Shown in pieces: positions 8,903-18,513 of a DNA stretch of 64,000 bases. The stretch comes from Spirosoma arboris (lineage in GTDB: Bacteria > Bacteroidota > Bacteroidia > Cytophagales > Spirosomataceae), in assembly GCF_009754945.1 (NCBI RefSeq), contig NZ_WPIN01000004.1, positions 1-64,000 of the forward strand, written 5' to 3'. The position numbers and the translations under genes were made by a program. Numbering within the stretch: position 1 is the first letter of the stretch; each line of letters begins with the position of its first letter. The notes beneath the pieces were generated by a model. It was not told the DNA's origin. It saw only the letters and a program-made list of their open reading frames with translations, and ran no database searches.

Positions 8903-9721
8903 CTAATTGATTAGCTGGTTTCGCATTTTTAGGATGAAGTCCTCATCATTATTTTTCGTTTTCAGATCGATGAAAAACTGCGCGTCTTCGCCAACCACAT
9001 ACCGCAATTTGAGTTTCCCGTCGGTTACGGCTTCGTAAATTGTATGGGCAACATCGGCGGCACTTGCTTTGGGTAGATGGCCCGTCATTTCCATAAAGCG
9101 CCCAAAGAATTTACCAAAAACGTCATTGCTGTAAGCCGGTAGATCGCTCGTAACGGTTTCTCTTGTGTTACGGAAATTTGTAGCGATTGAACCGGGCTCT
9201 ATTATTTTAACGGCAATATTTAATGGAGCCAATTCGTGAGACAAGCCTTCGGAAAGACCTTCAATTGCAAATTTTGTGCTGTTGTACAAACTGCCGAATG
9301 GCAAGGCGACAACACCGCCAAAAGAAGAAATGTTGATGATTGTGCCACCGCCATTGGCTCTTAGGTGAGGTAAAACGGCCTGGGTTACATCCATCAAGCC
9401 AAACACATTTACGGCGTATTGTCTTTTGATCTGTTCCGTTGTCGCTGCTTCAAAAACACCCATCAATCCGTAACCTGCGTTGTTGACCAAGGCGTCAATG
9501 GTACCAAATTTTTCGACGCCTTCTTTAACCGCTTTTTGGATTGATTCGATGCCTTGTACATCTAACGCTGTAACCAGTACATTGTCCAATTGCGTTAACT
9601 CTTGCTCCTTTTCAGGGGAACGCATGGTGGCAATTACGTTCCAGCCTTTTTGTTGAAACAGTTTAGCGGTTTCTTTTCCAATGCCCGACGATGCCCCTGT
9701 AATTACTATTGTCTTTGCCAT
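8903..9721 (-). CDS. Short-chain dehydrogenase/reductase
   Basis: Classical SDR of 272 residues with the Rossmann motif TGASSGIG at residues 8-15, NNAG in VNNAGYGLMG, and the catalytic YNSTK (YxxxK) preceded by the active-site serine in NISSF. It performs NAD(P)H-dependent oxidoreduction on an unknown small carbonyl or alcohol. I chose the ATG giving MAKTIVITG; a longer frame with a non-ATG start adds 11 unlikely residues (MSFVRQNKNQK). It is the first gene of a pair with the AraC regulator. Confidence 0.9.
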   Translation of the reverse strand: MAKTIVITGASSGIGKETAKLFQQKGWNVIATMRSPEKEQELTQLDNVLVTALDVQGIESIQKAVKEGVEKFGTIDALVNNAGYGLMGVFEAATTEQIKRQYAVNVFGLMDVTQAVLPHLRANGGGTIINISSFGGVVALPFGSLYNSTKFAIEGLSEGLSHELAPLNIAVKIIEPGSIATNFRNTRETVTSDLPAYSNDVFGKFFGRFMEMTGHLPKASAADVAHTIYEAVTDGKLKLRYVVGEDAQFFIDLKTKNNDEDFILKMRNQLIN

Positions 9722-9834
9722 TTTTTGATTTTTGTTTTGTCGTACAAAGCTCAATAGTTGGCTAGCGGGCGGCTTATATATTTCGGGGTTTGTTTTATAC
9801 TTTTGAAGGCTGCCTTTAAAACGTCGTTACTCCA

Positions 9835-10272
9835 TCAGCTCACCTTTTCATCCTGAGCCTCAAATCCATCTTTTATAGCTGCTTCAAGTATATCAACGTT
9901 TATATCTTTTAGTCTTTTGAACTTAATGCAATAGCCAGTCACGCTTGCCTTCCCAAGTTTTTCTCCATACGTTTTGGCTAGATGCGTTTTATCTTTAAAA
10001 CCAAGGATGTACACCGAGATTCCGGTTGTATTGGCACTCAAACCAATTTGATAAAACGCTCTGCTTGTGCCATCAGCATAGTTTATGGTGTAAAACCCAT
10101 AGCCTATGTTCGGGTTAGAAACAGTTTTACCGTCGCTGTTTTTGCCATCGACGAACCATAGTTTAGAGACTGGTGACACTTGAAGGATACGTCGGTGCAA
10201 CTCCTGCATATCACTCCGTTTTGGTTCAGGCCGACTGGCGATATAATTGTTGATTTGCTCTTCTACGTTCAT
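9835..10272 (-). CDS. DUF1801-domain protein
   Basis: This 145-residue cytosolic protein resembles the DUF1801/YdhG family (from memory): an N-terminal helix with INNYIASRPEPKRSDMQELHR followed by a beta-rich half containing NPNIGYGFYTINYADGTS and a C-terminal helix ending in AIKDGFEAQ. The biochemical role of the family is not established. It is between the PQQ dehydrogenase and the SDR gene on the same strand. I chose the ATG at 10272; the upstream TTG at 10278 adds two residues. Confidence 0.7.
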   Translation of the reverse strand: MNVEEQINNYIASRPEPKRSDMQELHRRILQVSPVSKLWFVDGKNSDGKTVSNPNIGYGFYTINYADGTSRAFYQIGLSANTTGISVYILGFKDKTHLAKTYGEKLGKASVTGYCIKFKRLKDINVDILEAAIKDGFEAQDEKVS

Positions 10273-10330
10273 AATCAAGGTTCAATGTATCGAATGAGCT
10301 TTTACTGTTCTTTAGATTCCGTTTACTTTA

Positions 10331-12685
10331 TCAAAGTGATAACGCAACGAGTTCTCCCGGATGGCCAATTGCCCCAACAGCTACCACTATATATTGCTTG
10401 CCATTGATAGAATAGGTCATGGGTAAACCAGCTTGATTGGCGGGCAATTCAATTTCCGAAAGGATTTTTCCGGTTTGTTTGTCGTACGATCTGAATTTGT
10501 TTCCGCCACCGCCATCTGAACCATACAAGCCTGCACCTTCGCCAGCAAATAGCAGGGTCTTCGTTACGAGCATGCCAACCCGATCGGGCAATCCAGTTCT
10601 GGGAATTTTAATTCCCTTTAAGGCAGGAACATCTTTCACCCAACTTGGTGTATCGGCATTCGGTACCATCCATTTGTGATCGCCGGTATTCAGATCAATG
10701 GCCGTGATTCGGCCGTAGGGCGGTTTTACTAACGGCAAACCATAGGGACCAATTCGGGCATTGCCCATATAGGCTACGTAATCCATATCCGATATGTTAG
10801 GGGCAGACTCCAGGCTCATGGGCCGGATAACTGTACTGGACGAAACGTACAGCATCCCGGTTTCGGGGTCCATAACACCGCCCTGCCAATTGGCACCACC
10901 CACGGCGTCGGGAAGCATTAGCGTTCCTAAATTATTGGGTGGATTGTAGGTGCTGATGGGTGTATAAAGCGGCCCTTTTTTGTAGCGGCTGACAATCTTT
11001 AACGCTGCTTTTTTGATTTCGGGCGTAAAATCCACCAGAATATCATCTGAATACCCCTGTCGATCGAAAGCGGCTGGTTTTGTTGGGAAAGGTTGCGTGG
11101 GCGATGTCCATTCGCCTTTCACATCACTTTGGGGCACAGGTCGCTCTTCGATCGGCCAAACGGGTTTCCCGGTAACGCGATCAAAGACAAAGGCAAACGC
11201 CTGCTTGGTAACCTGAACAACTGCCTTTATAGGTTTCCCATCTACACGAATATCGGCCAGAATAGGCGGAGCTGGTAAATCATAATCCCAGATGTCGTGG
11301 TGAATCAACTGATAATGCCATACGCGCTTGCCCGTTTTCACATCTAAACAAACCAGACTCTGCGAAAACAGGTTGTTGCCTGGCCGGTGTCCACCGTAGA
11401 AATCGCCCGTAGCGGCCTCCAAAGGTAAATAAACATAGCCCAATTCAGGATCAGCCGTCAGCGGTGCCCAGGCTCCAGCATTTCCGGTATACGTCCAGCT
11501 TTCCTTTTCCCAGGTTTCATTTCCGACCTCGCCCTGCTGCGGTATGGTGTGGAAAATCCATAGCTTCTTTCCGGTTTTTACATCATACCCCATAATATCT
11601 CCCCGAACCTGTTTTTTAGAAACAGGTGCCAAACCAACAGGAAAACTTGCCCCCATGATGATAACGTCATTGACAATAATGGGCGGAGATGTGGAGCCAA
11701 TTGTTGCGGTAATTGGATCAATTTCTTGGTCTAAGCCTTTCTTCAAATCCACAACCCCGCTGTCGCCAAAATCAGGGATTAAATGCCCCGTTTTAGCATC
11801 CAAAGCGACTAGTTGAAAACTTGGCGTAATGTAAATGATCCGATCTTTCCCAGTTGAGGGCGATGCCCAGTAAGCTACTCCCCGCCCGGAATTCTGTCGG
11901 GGTACATAGGTTTTTCGCTCTTTTTCGTCGAACCGAAAGGTCCAGAGTGTCTCCCCATTTTCGGCATCTATGGCGGCTACTGTTCGGCTCAAACCGGCAG
12001 TGGTGTACAAGACCCCATTTACCATCAAGGGGGTCGATTTAAAATAAAATTCCGGGCTCGATCCGAAATTATCGGTTTTCCATCGCCAGGCGATTTTTAG
12101 GTTTTTGGCATTTTCTTTATTGATCTGCTCTAAAGGAGAGTAGTTCGAGCTAGCGTAGTCGCCCCGGTGTTGTCGCCAGTCGGCTTCAATTGTGGTTGGT
12201 TTTGCGTTGTAGGCAGTAGGCTTAAACTGCATACTTACCCGCGAAGAAGGTGTGCCTAATGAAATAGCCGCTAATACTTCCTTCTTCGAAGACAAGGCAA
12301 CATCTCCATTAGGAAATCCGTTGGTGTTCAGAATAAACGCCAATAGGGACGAATAAGCTGTATTGTCCAGCGAATGAGGATTCATTTTGGGCATGGTCGA
12401 TTTTGTCAAATCAAACAATTGCCCTACCGATTTACCGGCCCACTTGCTTATGAAACGATCCCCAATCAGCGCAGTGCCGCCTTCCGTTCCCCGTAAATCT
12501 CTTCCGTGACAGGCAGCGCAATGCGTAGCAAATAGAGCTGCCCCTGCTTCAACTTGCTTTTTGGTGAAAATGCCCGAGTTCGCAGTTAATTCTCCTTTTT
12601 TAGCTGTAGGCTGTTGCGCTTTCAGGCACAAGCAAAAAAGTAGATTGAAGACTACTGCGCAAACGAGTAGGAAGCGATTTTTCAT
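10331..12685 (-). CDS. PQQ-binding quinoprotein dehydrogenase with cytochrome c domain
   Basis: The 784-residue exported protein has a signal peptide (about residues 1-23, ending CLKAQ), a cytochrome c domain with CAACH at 56-60 and Met-containing heme surroundings (MPKMNPHS), then an eight-bladed quinoprotein propeller with tryptophan-docking repeats such as ENGETLWTFRF, VKTGKKLWIF and VKTGKRVWHYQ. It resembles quinoprotein glucose/alcohol dehydrogenases. It probably oxidises a sugar or alcohol in the periplasm and passes electrons to its own heme. Substrate unknown. Here the cytochrome is N-terminal, whereas quinohemoprotein alcohol dehydrogenases usually carry it C-terminal. Confidence 0.88.
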   Translation of the reverse strand: MKNRFLLVCAVVFNLLFCLCLKAQQPTAKKGELTANSGIFTKKQVEAGAALFATHCAACHGRDLRGTEGGTALIGDRFISKWAGKSVGQLFDLTKSTMPKMNPHSLDNTAYSSLLAFILNTNGFPNGDVALSSKKEVLAAISLGTPSSRVSMQFKPTAYNAKPTTIEADWRQHRGDYASSNYSPLEQINKENAKNLKIAWRWKTDNFGSSPEFYFKSTPLMVNGVLYTTAGLSRTVAAIDAENGETLWTFRFDEKERKTYVPRQNSGRGVAYWASPSTGKDRIIYITPSFQLVALDAKTGHLIPDFGDSGVVDLKKGLDQEIDPITATIGSTSPPIIVNDVIIMGASFPVGLAPVSKKQVRGDIMGYDVKTGKKLWIFHTIPQQGEVGNETWEKESWTYTGNAGAWAPLTADPELGYVYLPLEAATGDFYGGHRPGNNLFSQSLVCLDVKTGKRVWHYQLIHHDIWDYDLPAPPILADIRVDGKPIKAVVQVTKQAFAFVFDRVTGKPVWPIEERPVPQSDVKGEWTSPTQPFPTKPAAFDRQGYSDDILVDFTPEIKKAALKIVSRYKKGPLYTPISTYNPPNNLGTLMLPDAVGGANWQGGVMDPETGMLYVSSSTVIRPMSLESAPNISDMDYVAYMGNARIGPYGLPLVKPPYGRITAIDLNTGDHKWMVPNADTPSWVKDVPALKGIKIPRTGLPDRVGMLVTKTLLFAGEGAGLYGSDGGGGNKFRSYDKQTGKILSEIELPANQAGLPMTYSINGKQYIVVAVGAIGHPGELVALSL

Positions 12686-12797
12686 TTAAAGAAAGTTAGC
12701 AGGGGATATACAGTCCAGTTAAAAGTGTAAATACCGTAGCATGTATTTTTAATATAGAAGCCTCTAAAACCGTCTTATTTCTTTGAAATTGAACCGC

Positions 12798-12884
12798 TTT
12801 TTTGTCATTCCGACGCCAGGAGGAATCTCAACGTTGCGTATTAGTCAAGCTTAAGATTCCTCCTGTCGTCGGAATGACAAAAAA
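12798..12884. repeat. BIME-like palindrome P2
   Basis: 34-base arms with two mismatches, and a loop containing ATTAGTCAA like P1. It occupies the gap between the M1 peptidase stop and the PQQ dehydrogenase start. Arm core: GTCATTCCGACG then AGGAGGAATCT. Confidence 0.9.
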
Positions 12885-12920
12885 ATAATTCTTGGTTTCT
12901 AGGCCTTACCTCCCATCCTA

Positions 12921-14933
12921 CTACTCTCGTGGCCAAACGTTATCGGTAGGATTGGCATCTGGAAAGCGGCCATGTGGGTCAGACGTTATCTTTTTGATCT
13001 TGCGTTCGCCGAAATTCATAACCGCATTAAACGTACGATTGCCATCAAACCAAACGGATGCAGGCCAGGTAACTTCGGCCGTAGTGGCATCGATCATTTT
13101 AGCGTTAGGCATCGTTTTAATGGCAGGGCCTGTTGTTTCAAACTCAACCTTCAGCACAACCGGCGATGGCATCTGGCCTGCCTCATGAACGGTTACCGTA
13201 GTCTGGCCATTTGCTGTTTTTACTCCCTGAATTGATCCTTCAACAGTCTCCGTTGTCCATAACCAGTAGTACCAGAACCATTCGAGATTCTGGCCTAATT
13301 CATTGTTCATGAAGAAGATGTAATCCCAGGGCGACGGATGCTTGAACGCCCATGTTGCCGTATATTTTTTCATGGCGTTTATCACTGCCTGATCACCTAC
13401 AATTCCGCCCAGCATGGAGAGCATCAACGGGGCTTTGCCGTAGGTTTGAAACCGATAGCCACTGCCGGCATCATTGGCACTCCACATCATGGGGGCTTCG
13501 TTTTCGTCGCCACTCGTGCGGCCATAGCTTTGCCCCAAACCATCTAGGTTATAGGGTTTCCCATCTCGGTCGGCGGCCGAGAGGATATTCATGTACTGAT
13601 TGAAACCTTCGTCCATCCAACCATAACGCGTCTCATTCGTGCCCAACATCATAGGCCACCACTCATGCCCGGTTTCATGATCGGCAGCACCCTGATTCGA
13701 GTTAATGACCATCGGATATTCCATGCCTGCGCTTGGGCCATCCTGCAGGGTCAATTGCGGGAATGGATAAGGTGCCCAAAGTGCCGAATAAAACTCGAGC
13801 GCATGTCGTGTAATCGTACCCGCTTTTTCAAAGAGTTTGGCTCGCTCAGGGAGATAAACCATGTGAATCGGAATAGCGCCTTTGCCGGGAATAGTGGCAC
13901 GGGTTGCTTTCCAGACAAAGTTTTCGGCGGTTGCCCAGGCAAAATCATTAACCTTATCGGCCACAAAATGCCAGGTGAGCTTGTCGCCCGGAGCCGTTGA
14001 TTGGCTAGCGCCTTTTTCTGTTTCACCCACAATGATTACCTCATCGTTGGAGTTTAGGACGGTGGAAAGCCGCTGTCTTGCCGTTTGGGTCAAAACCTCG
14101 TTTGGGTTTTGAAGGACGCCTGTACCGCTGACAATCCATCCGCCAGGTACGGTTATAGACACATCGAATTTGCCGAAGTTATTGTAGAATTCTGAAGGGC
14201 CAAGGTAAGGGCTTGTTTCCCAACCACGCAGATCATCGTATTTCCCAAGACGCGGGTACCATTGAGTGGGTTGAAAAAGCTTGCTGTCAAACCGTTGCGT
14301 CATGCGGTGACCTCGTCCATTTGGGCCACCGGGAAGCTTGGTGTGCCATTCGATTTCTAGTTCAGCTGTTGTTCCTGCTTTGACCGGATCAACCAGATTT
14401 ATAGTGGCTATCGTTTGGGTTAGCCCGGATACAGTCATTTTGGTAGTGGGTGCTGTACTACGACCAAATGACGACGGAGTGGGAGCTACAGCTGTAAGAT
14501 CCACTGGCTGACCAGCTACTTTCAGGCTAGTTAAAACCATACCATCGGTTGATTCGGCTGGCACAGACGCCCCGCGCTGGGCTTCCGGCCGAAACAGGTT
14601 ATGATCAAGGCGCAGAACAATCGTTTTTAGATCGTACTGACTATTGTTATGCATGCTGATTTTTTCTGACCCAGTAATTACCTGTGTTGCTGGATCAAGG
14701 CTTGCCTTTATGGTATAGTCAGCCTCTAATTGCCAGTAATTGGGTCCCGGTTTGCCAGAGAAATCACGCGTACCCGCCTTGAATGCGTTTTGGATGGAGT
14801 TTGTCATCGGAACATCGAGCCGAATCGAACGCTTCGAGGTTTCAACTCTTTTCCGGATTGGAGGATTAGCTTGCTGGGCTGAGACAAACGTGCCGGTTAT
14901 CAGTAATAGAGGGATGGTTATTCGTGCGATCAT
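12921..14933 (-). CDS. Exported M1-family zinc metallopeptidase
   Basis: The 670-residue protein has a signal peptide (MIARITIPLL... to FVSAQ), an N-terminal beta-sandwich typical of M1 aminopeptidases, a GAMEN-like exopeptidase loop SAGMEYP at 401-407, and the gluzincin centre HETGH at 419-423 with the third zinc ligand Glu442 in DEGF. M1 enzymes remove N-terminal residues from peptides. Export suggests a role in periplasmic or extracellular peptide digestion. The zinc signature is HETGHEW rather than the more usual HELAHQW, but all ligands are present. ATG start. Confidence 0.9.
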   Translation of the reverse strand: MIARITIPLLLITGTFVSAQQANPPIRKRVETSKRSIRLDVPMTNSIQNAFKAGTRDFSGKPGPNYWQLEADYTIKASLDPATQVITGSEKISMHNNSQYDLKTIVLRLDHNLFRPEAQRGASVPAESTDGMVLTSLKVAGQPVDLTAVAPTPSSFGRSTAPTTKMTVSGLTQTIATINLVDPVKAGTTAELEIEWHTKLPGGPNGRGHRMTQRFDSKLFQPTQWYPRLGKYDDLRGWETSPYLGPSEFYNNFGKFDVSITVPGGWIVSGTGVLQNPNEVLTQTARQRLSTVLNSNDEVIIVGETEKGASQSTAPGDKLTWHFVADKVNDFAWATAENFVWKATRATIPGKGAIPIHMVYLPERAKLFEKAGTITRHALEFYSALWAPYPFPQLTLQDGPSAGMEYPMVINSNQGAADHETGHEWWPMMLGTNETRYGWMDEGFNQYMNILSAADRDGKPYNLDGLGQSYGRTSGDENEAPMMWSANDAGSGYRFQTYGKAPLMLSMLGGIVGDQAVINAMKKYTATWAFKHPSPWDYIFFMNNELGQNLEWFWYYWLWTTETVEGSIQGVKTANGQTTVTVHEAGQMPSPVVLKVEFETTGPAIKTMPNAKMIDATTAEVTWPASVWFDGNRTFNAVMNFGERKIKKITSDPHGRFPDANPTDNVWPRE

Positions 14934-15060
14934 GAGTGAGGAAGTGTTACAAATCTTGTTAATCTCGATAATAATTGCCGTAATGCCAACGATTAGGGTA
15001 TTGCTAAATTTTATATGCTAGATAGGCAAGAATTCCTGCTATAGCTTGACCACTTGCAGT

Positions 15061-15921
15061 TCAACTACTCCGTTTGGGTGTAAAACCGTATTGTTGCTTG
15101 TAAGCTTTAATAAAATGGGAAACACTCTCATATCCAATTTCCATACTTACTTCCGATACGTTCTTTTCTGTGTTTCGTAGCAAAAAGTGAGCATGTTCAA
15201 GCCGTTTCTGGCGTACCCAGTGACCAGGCGATGTATGAAAGTGTTCTTCAAATTCGCGTTTAAACCCCGACAGGCTTCGCCCAGATAGGCGAGCCAATTC
15301 GCTCATCGATAGAGGTTTAAGGAAGTAGGTACTCATTAGGTAATCGAGGTCGGTTTTCTGACCCTGATAGATATGCCAGAGAATGGCCCGTAGCTGCCCT
15401 AACGTATCGAGTTCGAGAAGGTGGAGTAATAATTCCTGAAATTTAAGCCGGAGCAGATCGTTCAGAAAGGGAGTTTTAGAACCGAAATAGGGTAATAACG
15501 AATCAATAAACGTAGCAAAAGTGGGTGACGATGAGAAGGCTAAAATGAGGTCAGTCGGTAGGGTTGTCGAGGCTACCTGAAATATAGATAGATGCTGGCT
15601 AACAAACTCTTTCAGCATTTTCTCATTTACGAAAAACACCAGGCTTCGATAATTGGTGTCGATCGATTCGTTCATCGAATAGCAGCCGCGCTGGAAAAAC
15701 AGAATGTCGCCTGTACTGACGTGTAACTCCTGCGTGGGCGAACTGAATTTCTTCTCTCCTTTTAGTACGACAATGACGGCGTGTTCCTCGAAAAACACTT
15801 CGTTACGCTCAGGATATACATCGCTGCGGTAGGCCACAAACTTCATCTCCGAAGCATCTGATCGCTGAATATTCAGCGATTCAAACTGATTGTCCTGAAT
15901 GGAGGATGGGACGCGGAGCAT
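15061..15921 (-). CDS. AraC-family regulator, ExsA-like N-terminal domain
   Basis: The 286-residue protein has an N-terminal cupin-like domain (VFFEEHAVIVVLKGEKKF, then STGDILFFQRG) like ExsA-type AraC regulators and a C-terminal helix-turn-helix pair: MSELARLSGRSLSGFKREF and VSEVSMEIGYESVSHFIKAY. It lies downstream of ilvA and upstream of the M1 peptidase, all on the minus strand. Its target cannot be read from the sequence. ATG start. Confidence 0.87.
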   Translation of the reverse strand: MLRVPSSIQDNQFESLNIQRSDASEMKFVAYRSDVYPERNEVFFEEHAVIVVLKGEKKFSSPTQELHVSTGDILFFQRGCYSMNESIDTNYRSLVFFVNEKMLKEFVSQHLSIFQVASTTLPTDLILAFSSSPTFATFIDSLLPYFGSKTPFLNDLLRLKFQELLLHLLELDTLGQLRAILWHIYQGQKTDLDYLMSTYFLKPLSMSELARLSGRSLSGFKREFEEHFHTSPGHWVRQKRLEHAHFLLRNTEKNVSEVSMEIGYESVSHFIKAYKQQYGFTPKRSS

Positions 15922-15969
15922 GGATCACGAGTTTAATTATCCCGCAAGAACGACTGTATAAGACCCTGA

Positions 15970-17259
15970 TTACACCAAAAACTGGAACAGATCAGGCTGA
16001 TCATTCAGGTACTCGAACACGATATTTTGTGCCTGCATTCGCTGAATGAGCGGTTCGAAATCTTCGCGGTGTTTTAACTCGATACCTACCACAGCAGGAC
16101 CGGTTTCCCGGTTTGTTTTCTTTACATACTCGAAGCGACTAATGTCGTCGTTAGGGCCCAATACGTTTAGAAAGTCGCGAAAGGCACCGGCACGTTGTGG
16201 AAATCGAATAATGAAATAGTGTTTCAGCCCTTCGTATAGCAAGGAGCGTTCCTTAATCTCTTCGGTGCGAGTGATGTCATTATTGCCGCCACTAACCAGG
16301 CATACTACGTTCTTGCCTTTTATTTCATCCTTCAACATATCCAGTGCGGCAATGGTTAGCGCACCAGCAGGTTCGGCCACGATAGCATCTTCGTCGTAAA
16401 GCTTCAGGATTGTTGTACAGACTTTACCTTCAGGTACTAGCAGAACACGGTCGAGGTTTTTGCGACAGATTTCAAACGTCATATCCCCCGGACGTTTTAC
16501 GGCGGCTCCATCGACAAACTTATCGATCTTATCAAGCGCAATAACGTGACCTTCGTCGATAGAAACTTTCATGGATGGCGACCCAAGTGGTTCTACCCCA
16601 ATGAGTTTGGTTTTAGGACTGAGTTGTTTAAACACCGTTGAAACGCCCGATGCCAAGCCTCCTCCGCCAATCGCCATCAACAGGTAATCTATTTTGCCTG
16701 TGGCATCCCGAAGAATCTCCAACCCAACAGTTCCCTGCCCTTCCATGACTAGCACATCATCGAAAGGATGAACAAACGTACTATCATGGGTATTGACATA
16801 GTCCATAGCCGCATTGTAAGCATCGTCGTACGTATCGCCGATTAGTCGTATCTCAACAAACTCCTTCCCAAACATCCGTACCTGTTTTACTTTCTGGTTC
16901 GGTGTGGTTGTAGGCATGAAAATGGTGCCATGTACGGCCATTTTTCTACAAGCATAGGCTAACCCCTGCGCGTGGTTTCCGGCACTGGCACACACGACCC
17001 CTTTGGCTAAAGCCTCTGCAGACAGGCTGGCCATTTTATTGTAAGCTCCCCTAATTTTGTAGGAACGTACGACTTGCAAATCTTCGCGTTTTAAGAAAAT
17101 GTTGGCTCCGTACCGGTCAGACAGATTGATGTTTTCCTGTAACGGCGTATGAGCGGCAACACTCTGAAGTCGTTCGGCGGCCAGATAAATATTATCCAGG
17201 TCGGGGAGAGTTAGTTTCGCGTCTTTATCAATCACTACTACTTTGTCATTACTTGCCAT
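15970..17259 (-). CDS. ilvA: Threonine ammonia-lyase (threonine deaminase)
   Basis: IlvA converts threonine to 2-oxobutyrate and ammonia, the usual first step to isoleucine. The 429-residue protein has the PLP lysine Lys68 in SYKIRGAYNK, SAGNHAQG, and the phosphate-binding GGGGLASG. It has a single C-terminal ACT-like regulatory domain (YFIIRFPQRAGAFRDFLN and after), as in short threonine deaminases rather than the two-domain E. coli enzyme. It is 105 bases downstream of ilvC. With cimA in the same locus, the organism appears to have two sources of 2-oxobutyrate. ATG start. Confidence 0.93.
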   Translation of the reverse strand: MASNDKVVVIDKDAKLTLPDLDNIYLAAERLQSVAAHTPLQENINLSDRYGANIFLKREDLQVVRSYKIRGAYNKMASLSAEALAKGVVCASAGNHAQGLAYACRKMAVHGTIFMPTTTPNQKVKQVRMFGKEFVEIRLIGDTYDDAYNAAMDYVNTHDSTFVHPFDDVLVMEGQGTVGLEILRDATGKIDYLLMAIGGGGLASGVSTVFKQLSPKTKLIGVEPLGSPSMKVSIDEGHVIALDKIDKFVDGAAVKRPGDMTFEICRKNLDRVLLVPEGKVCTTILKLYDEDAIVAEPAGALTIAALDMLKDEIKGKNVVCLVSGGNNDITRTEEIKERSLLYEGLKHYFIIRFPQRAGAFRDFLNVLGPNDDISRFEYVKKTNRETGPAVVGIELKHREDFEPLIQRMQAQNIVFEYLNDQPDLFQFLV

Positions 17260-17288
17260 TTCGGGTCCGCCCGCGCGGTGTCATTAAA

Positions 17289-17340
17289 TAGTCATTCATT
17301 GCCTCTTGCCGAAATTACGACAAATGGCAATGAATGACTA
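17289..17340. repeat. Inverted repeat between ilvC and ilvA
   Basis: Perfect 15-bp arms (TAGTCATTCATTGCC and its complement) with a 22-base loop, in the 105-base ilvC-ilvA gap. It could form a processing or pausing hairpin in the operon transcript. It is unrelated to the GTCATTCC family. Confidence 0.85.
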
Positions 17341-17364
17341 CCTAAAGACAATAAATGACCCTAA

Positions 17365-18408
17365 TTAGCTCCGCTCTGGGCGCAGTGACCGAACCGCTTT
17401 ACCAGCCTGCCACATTTCGGAGTCACGCAGTTCAGCCAGTTCGACTTCCAGTTTTTCACGATAGTCGGGCTGAGAATTGCGAGTAATGCTGATTTCAGCT
17501 TGTTCCTGCGATTTTACCGAGTTGTATAATTGCTCGAATACTGGCTTAGTAGCATCATGGAAAGGTTTCCACCAATCTAATGCACCACGCTGAGCAGTTG
17601 TGGAACAGTTCGCATACATCCAGTCCATACCATTTTCGGCAACCAGCGGCATCAGTGACTGTGTCAACTCTTCAACAGTTTCATTAAATGCTTCCGATGG
17701 GCTATGGCCATTGGCGCGCAATACTTCGTATTGAGCGGCAAAAATACCCTGAATAGCACCCATCAGCGTACCGCGTTCGCCGGTTAGATCAGACGTTACT
17801 TCTTTGTAGAAATCGGTTTCGAACAAGTAGCCCGAACCAACACCGATGCCCATAGCAATGGCTTTCGTGCGTGCATTGCCTGATGCATCTTGGTAGATAG
17901 CGAACGAAGAGTTCAGACCTTTGCCTTCTACGAACAAACGACGCAGGGAAGTACCCGAACCTTTAGGGGCAACCAGGAACACATCGACATCGGCAGGAGG
18001 AACGATACCTGTTTTCTCTTTATACGTAACGCCGAATCCGTGAGAGAAATATAGTGATTTACCAGGTTTGAGAGCTGCTTTTACAGTTGGCCAGAGTTCA
18101 ATCTGAGCGGCATCGGAGAGCAGGAAGCAAATAATAGTACCTTTTTCCAGCGCGTCTTCGATTTCAAACAATGTTTCGCCCGGAACCCAGCCATCAGCAA
18201 CAGCTTTGTCGTAGGTTTTACCTTTACGTTGTCCTACAATAACGTTGAAACCATTGTCGCGCATGTTCAGCGACTGACCAGGACCTTGAACACCGTATCC
18301 AATCACGGCGATCACTTCATTTGCCAGTACTTCACGTGCTTTTTCTAACGGAAACTCTTCCCGTGTTACAACTTGCTCTTCAACTCCTCCGAAATTAATC
18401 GTTGCCAT
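17365..18408 (-). CDS. ilvC: Ketol-acid reductoisomerase
   Basis: IlvC performs alkyl migration and NAD(P)H reduction of acetolactate or acetohydroxybutyrate in valine, leucine and isoleucine synthesis. The protein has the short class I length (347 residues). The dinucleotide motif is IGYGVQGPGQ near residues 36-45, the cofactor-selecting loop is VGQRKGKTYDKA, and the magnesium-binding DLTGERG and ETVEEL segments are present. It follows ilvN, but the two are separated by a GIY-YIG gene and two palindromes. ATG start. Confidence 0.95.
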   Translation of the reverse strand: MATINFGGVEEQVVTREEFPLEKAREVLANEVIAVIGYGVQGPGQSLNMRDNGFNVIVGQRKGKTYDKAVADGWVPGETLFEIEDALEKGTIICFLLSDAAQIELWPTVKAALKPGKSLYFSHGFGVTYKEKTGIVPPADVDVFLVAPKGSGTSLRRLFVEGKGLNSSFAIYQDASGNARTKAIAMGIGVGSGYLFETDFYKEVTSDLTGERGTLMGAIQGIFAAQYEVLRANGHSPSEAFNETVEELTQSLMPLVAENGMDWMYANCSTTAQRGALDWWKPFHDATKPVFEQLYNSVKSQEQAEISITRNSQPDYREKLEVELAELRDSEMWQAGKAVRSLRPERS

Positions 18409-18447
18409 GTTTAATTGGTTTTTGTACTCTGATTTTGGGGTTATTTT

Positions 18448-18503
18448 TTTGTCATTCCGACGATAGGAGGAATCTTAATATCTCCTATCGTTGGAATGAC
18501 AAA
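18448..18503. repeat. BIME-like palindrome P3, truncated
   Basis: Left arm 18448-18470 and right arm 18481-18503 match with two mismatches around a 10-base loop. The left arm is complete (GTCATTCCGACG, AGGAGGAATCTT), while the right arm lacks its inner half and the usual loop is missing, so this is a deletion derivative. It lies 11 bases from the stop codon of the GIY-YIG gene. Confidence 0.88.
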
Positions 18504-18513
18504 GACAAAAAAA

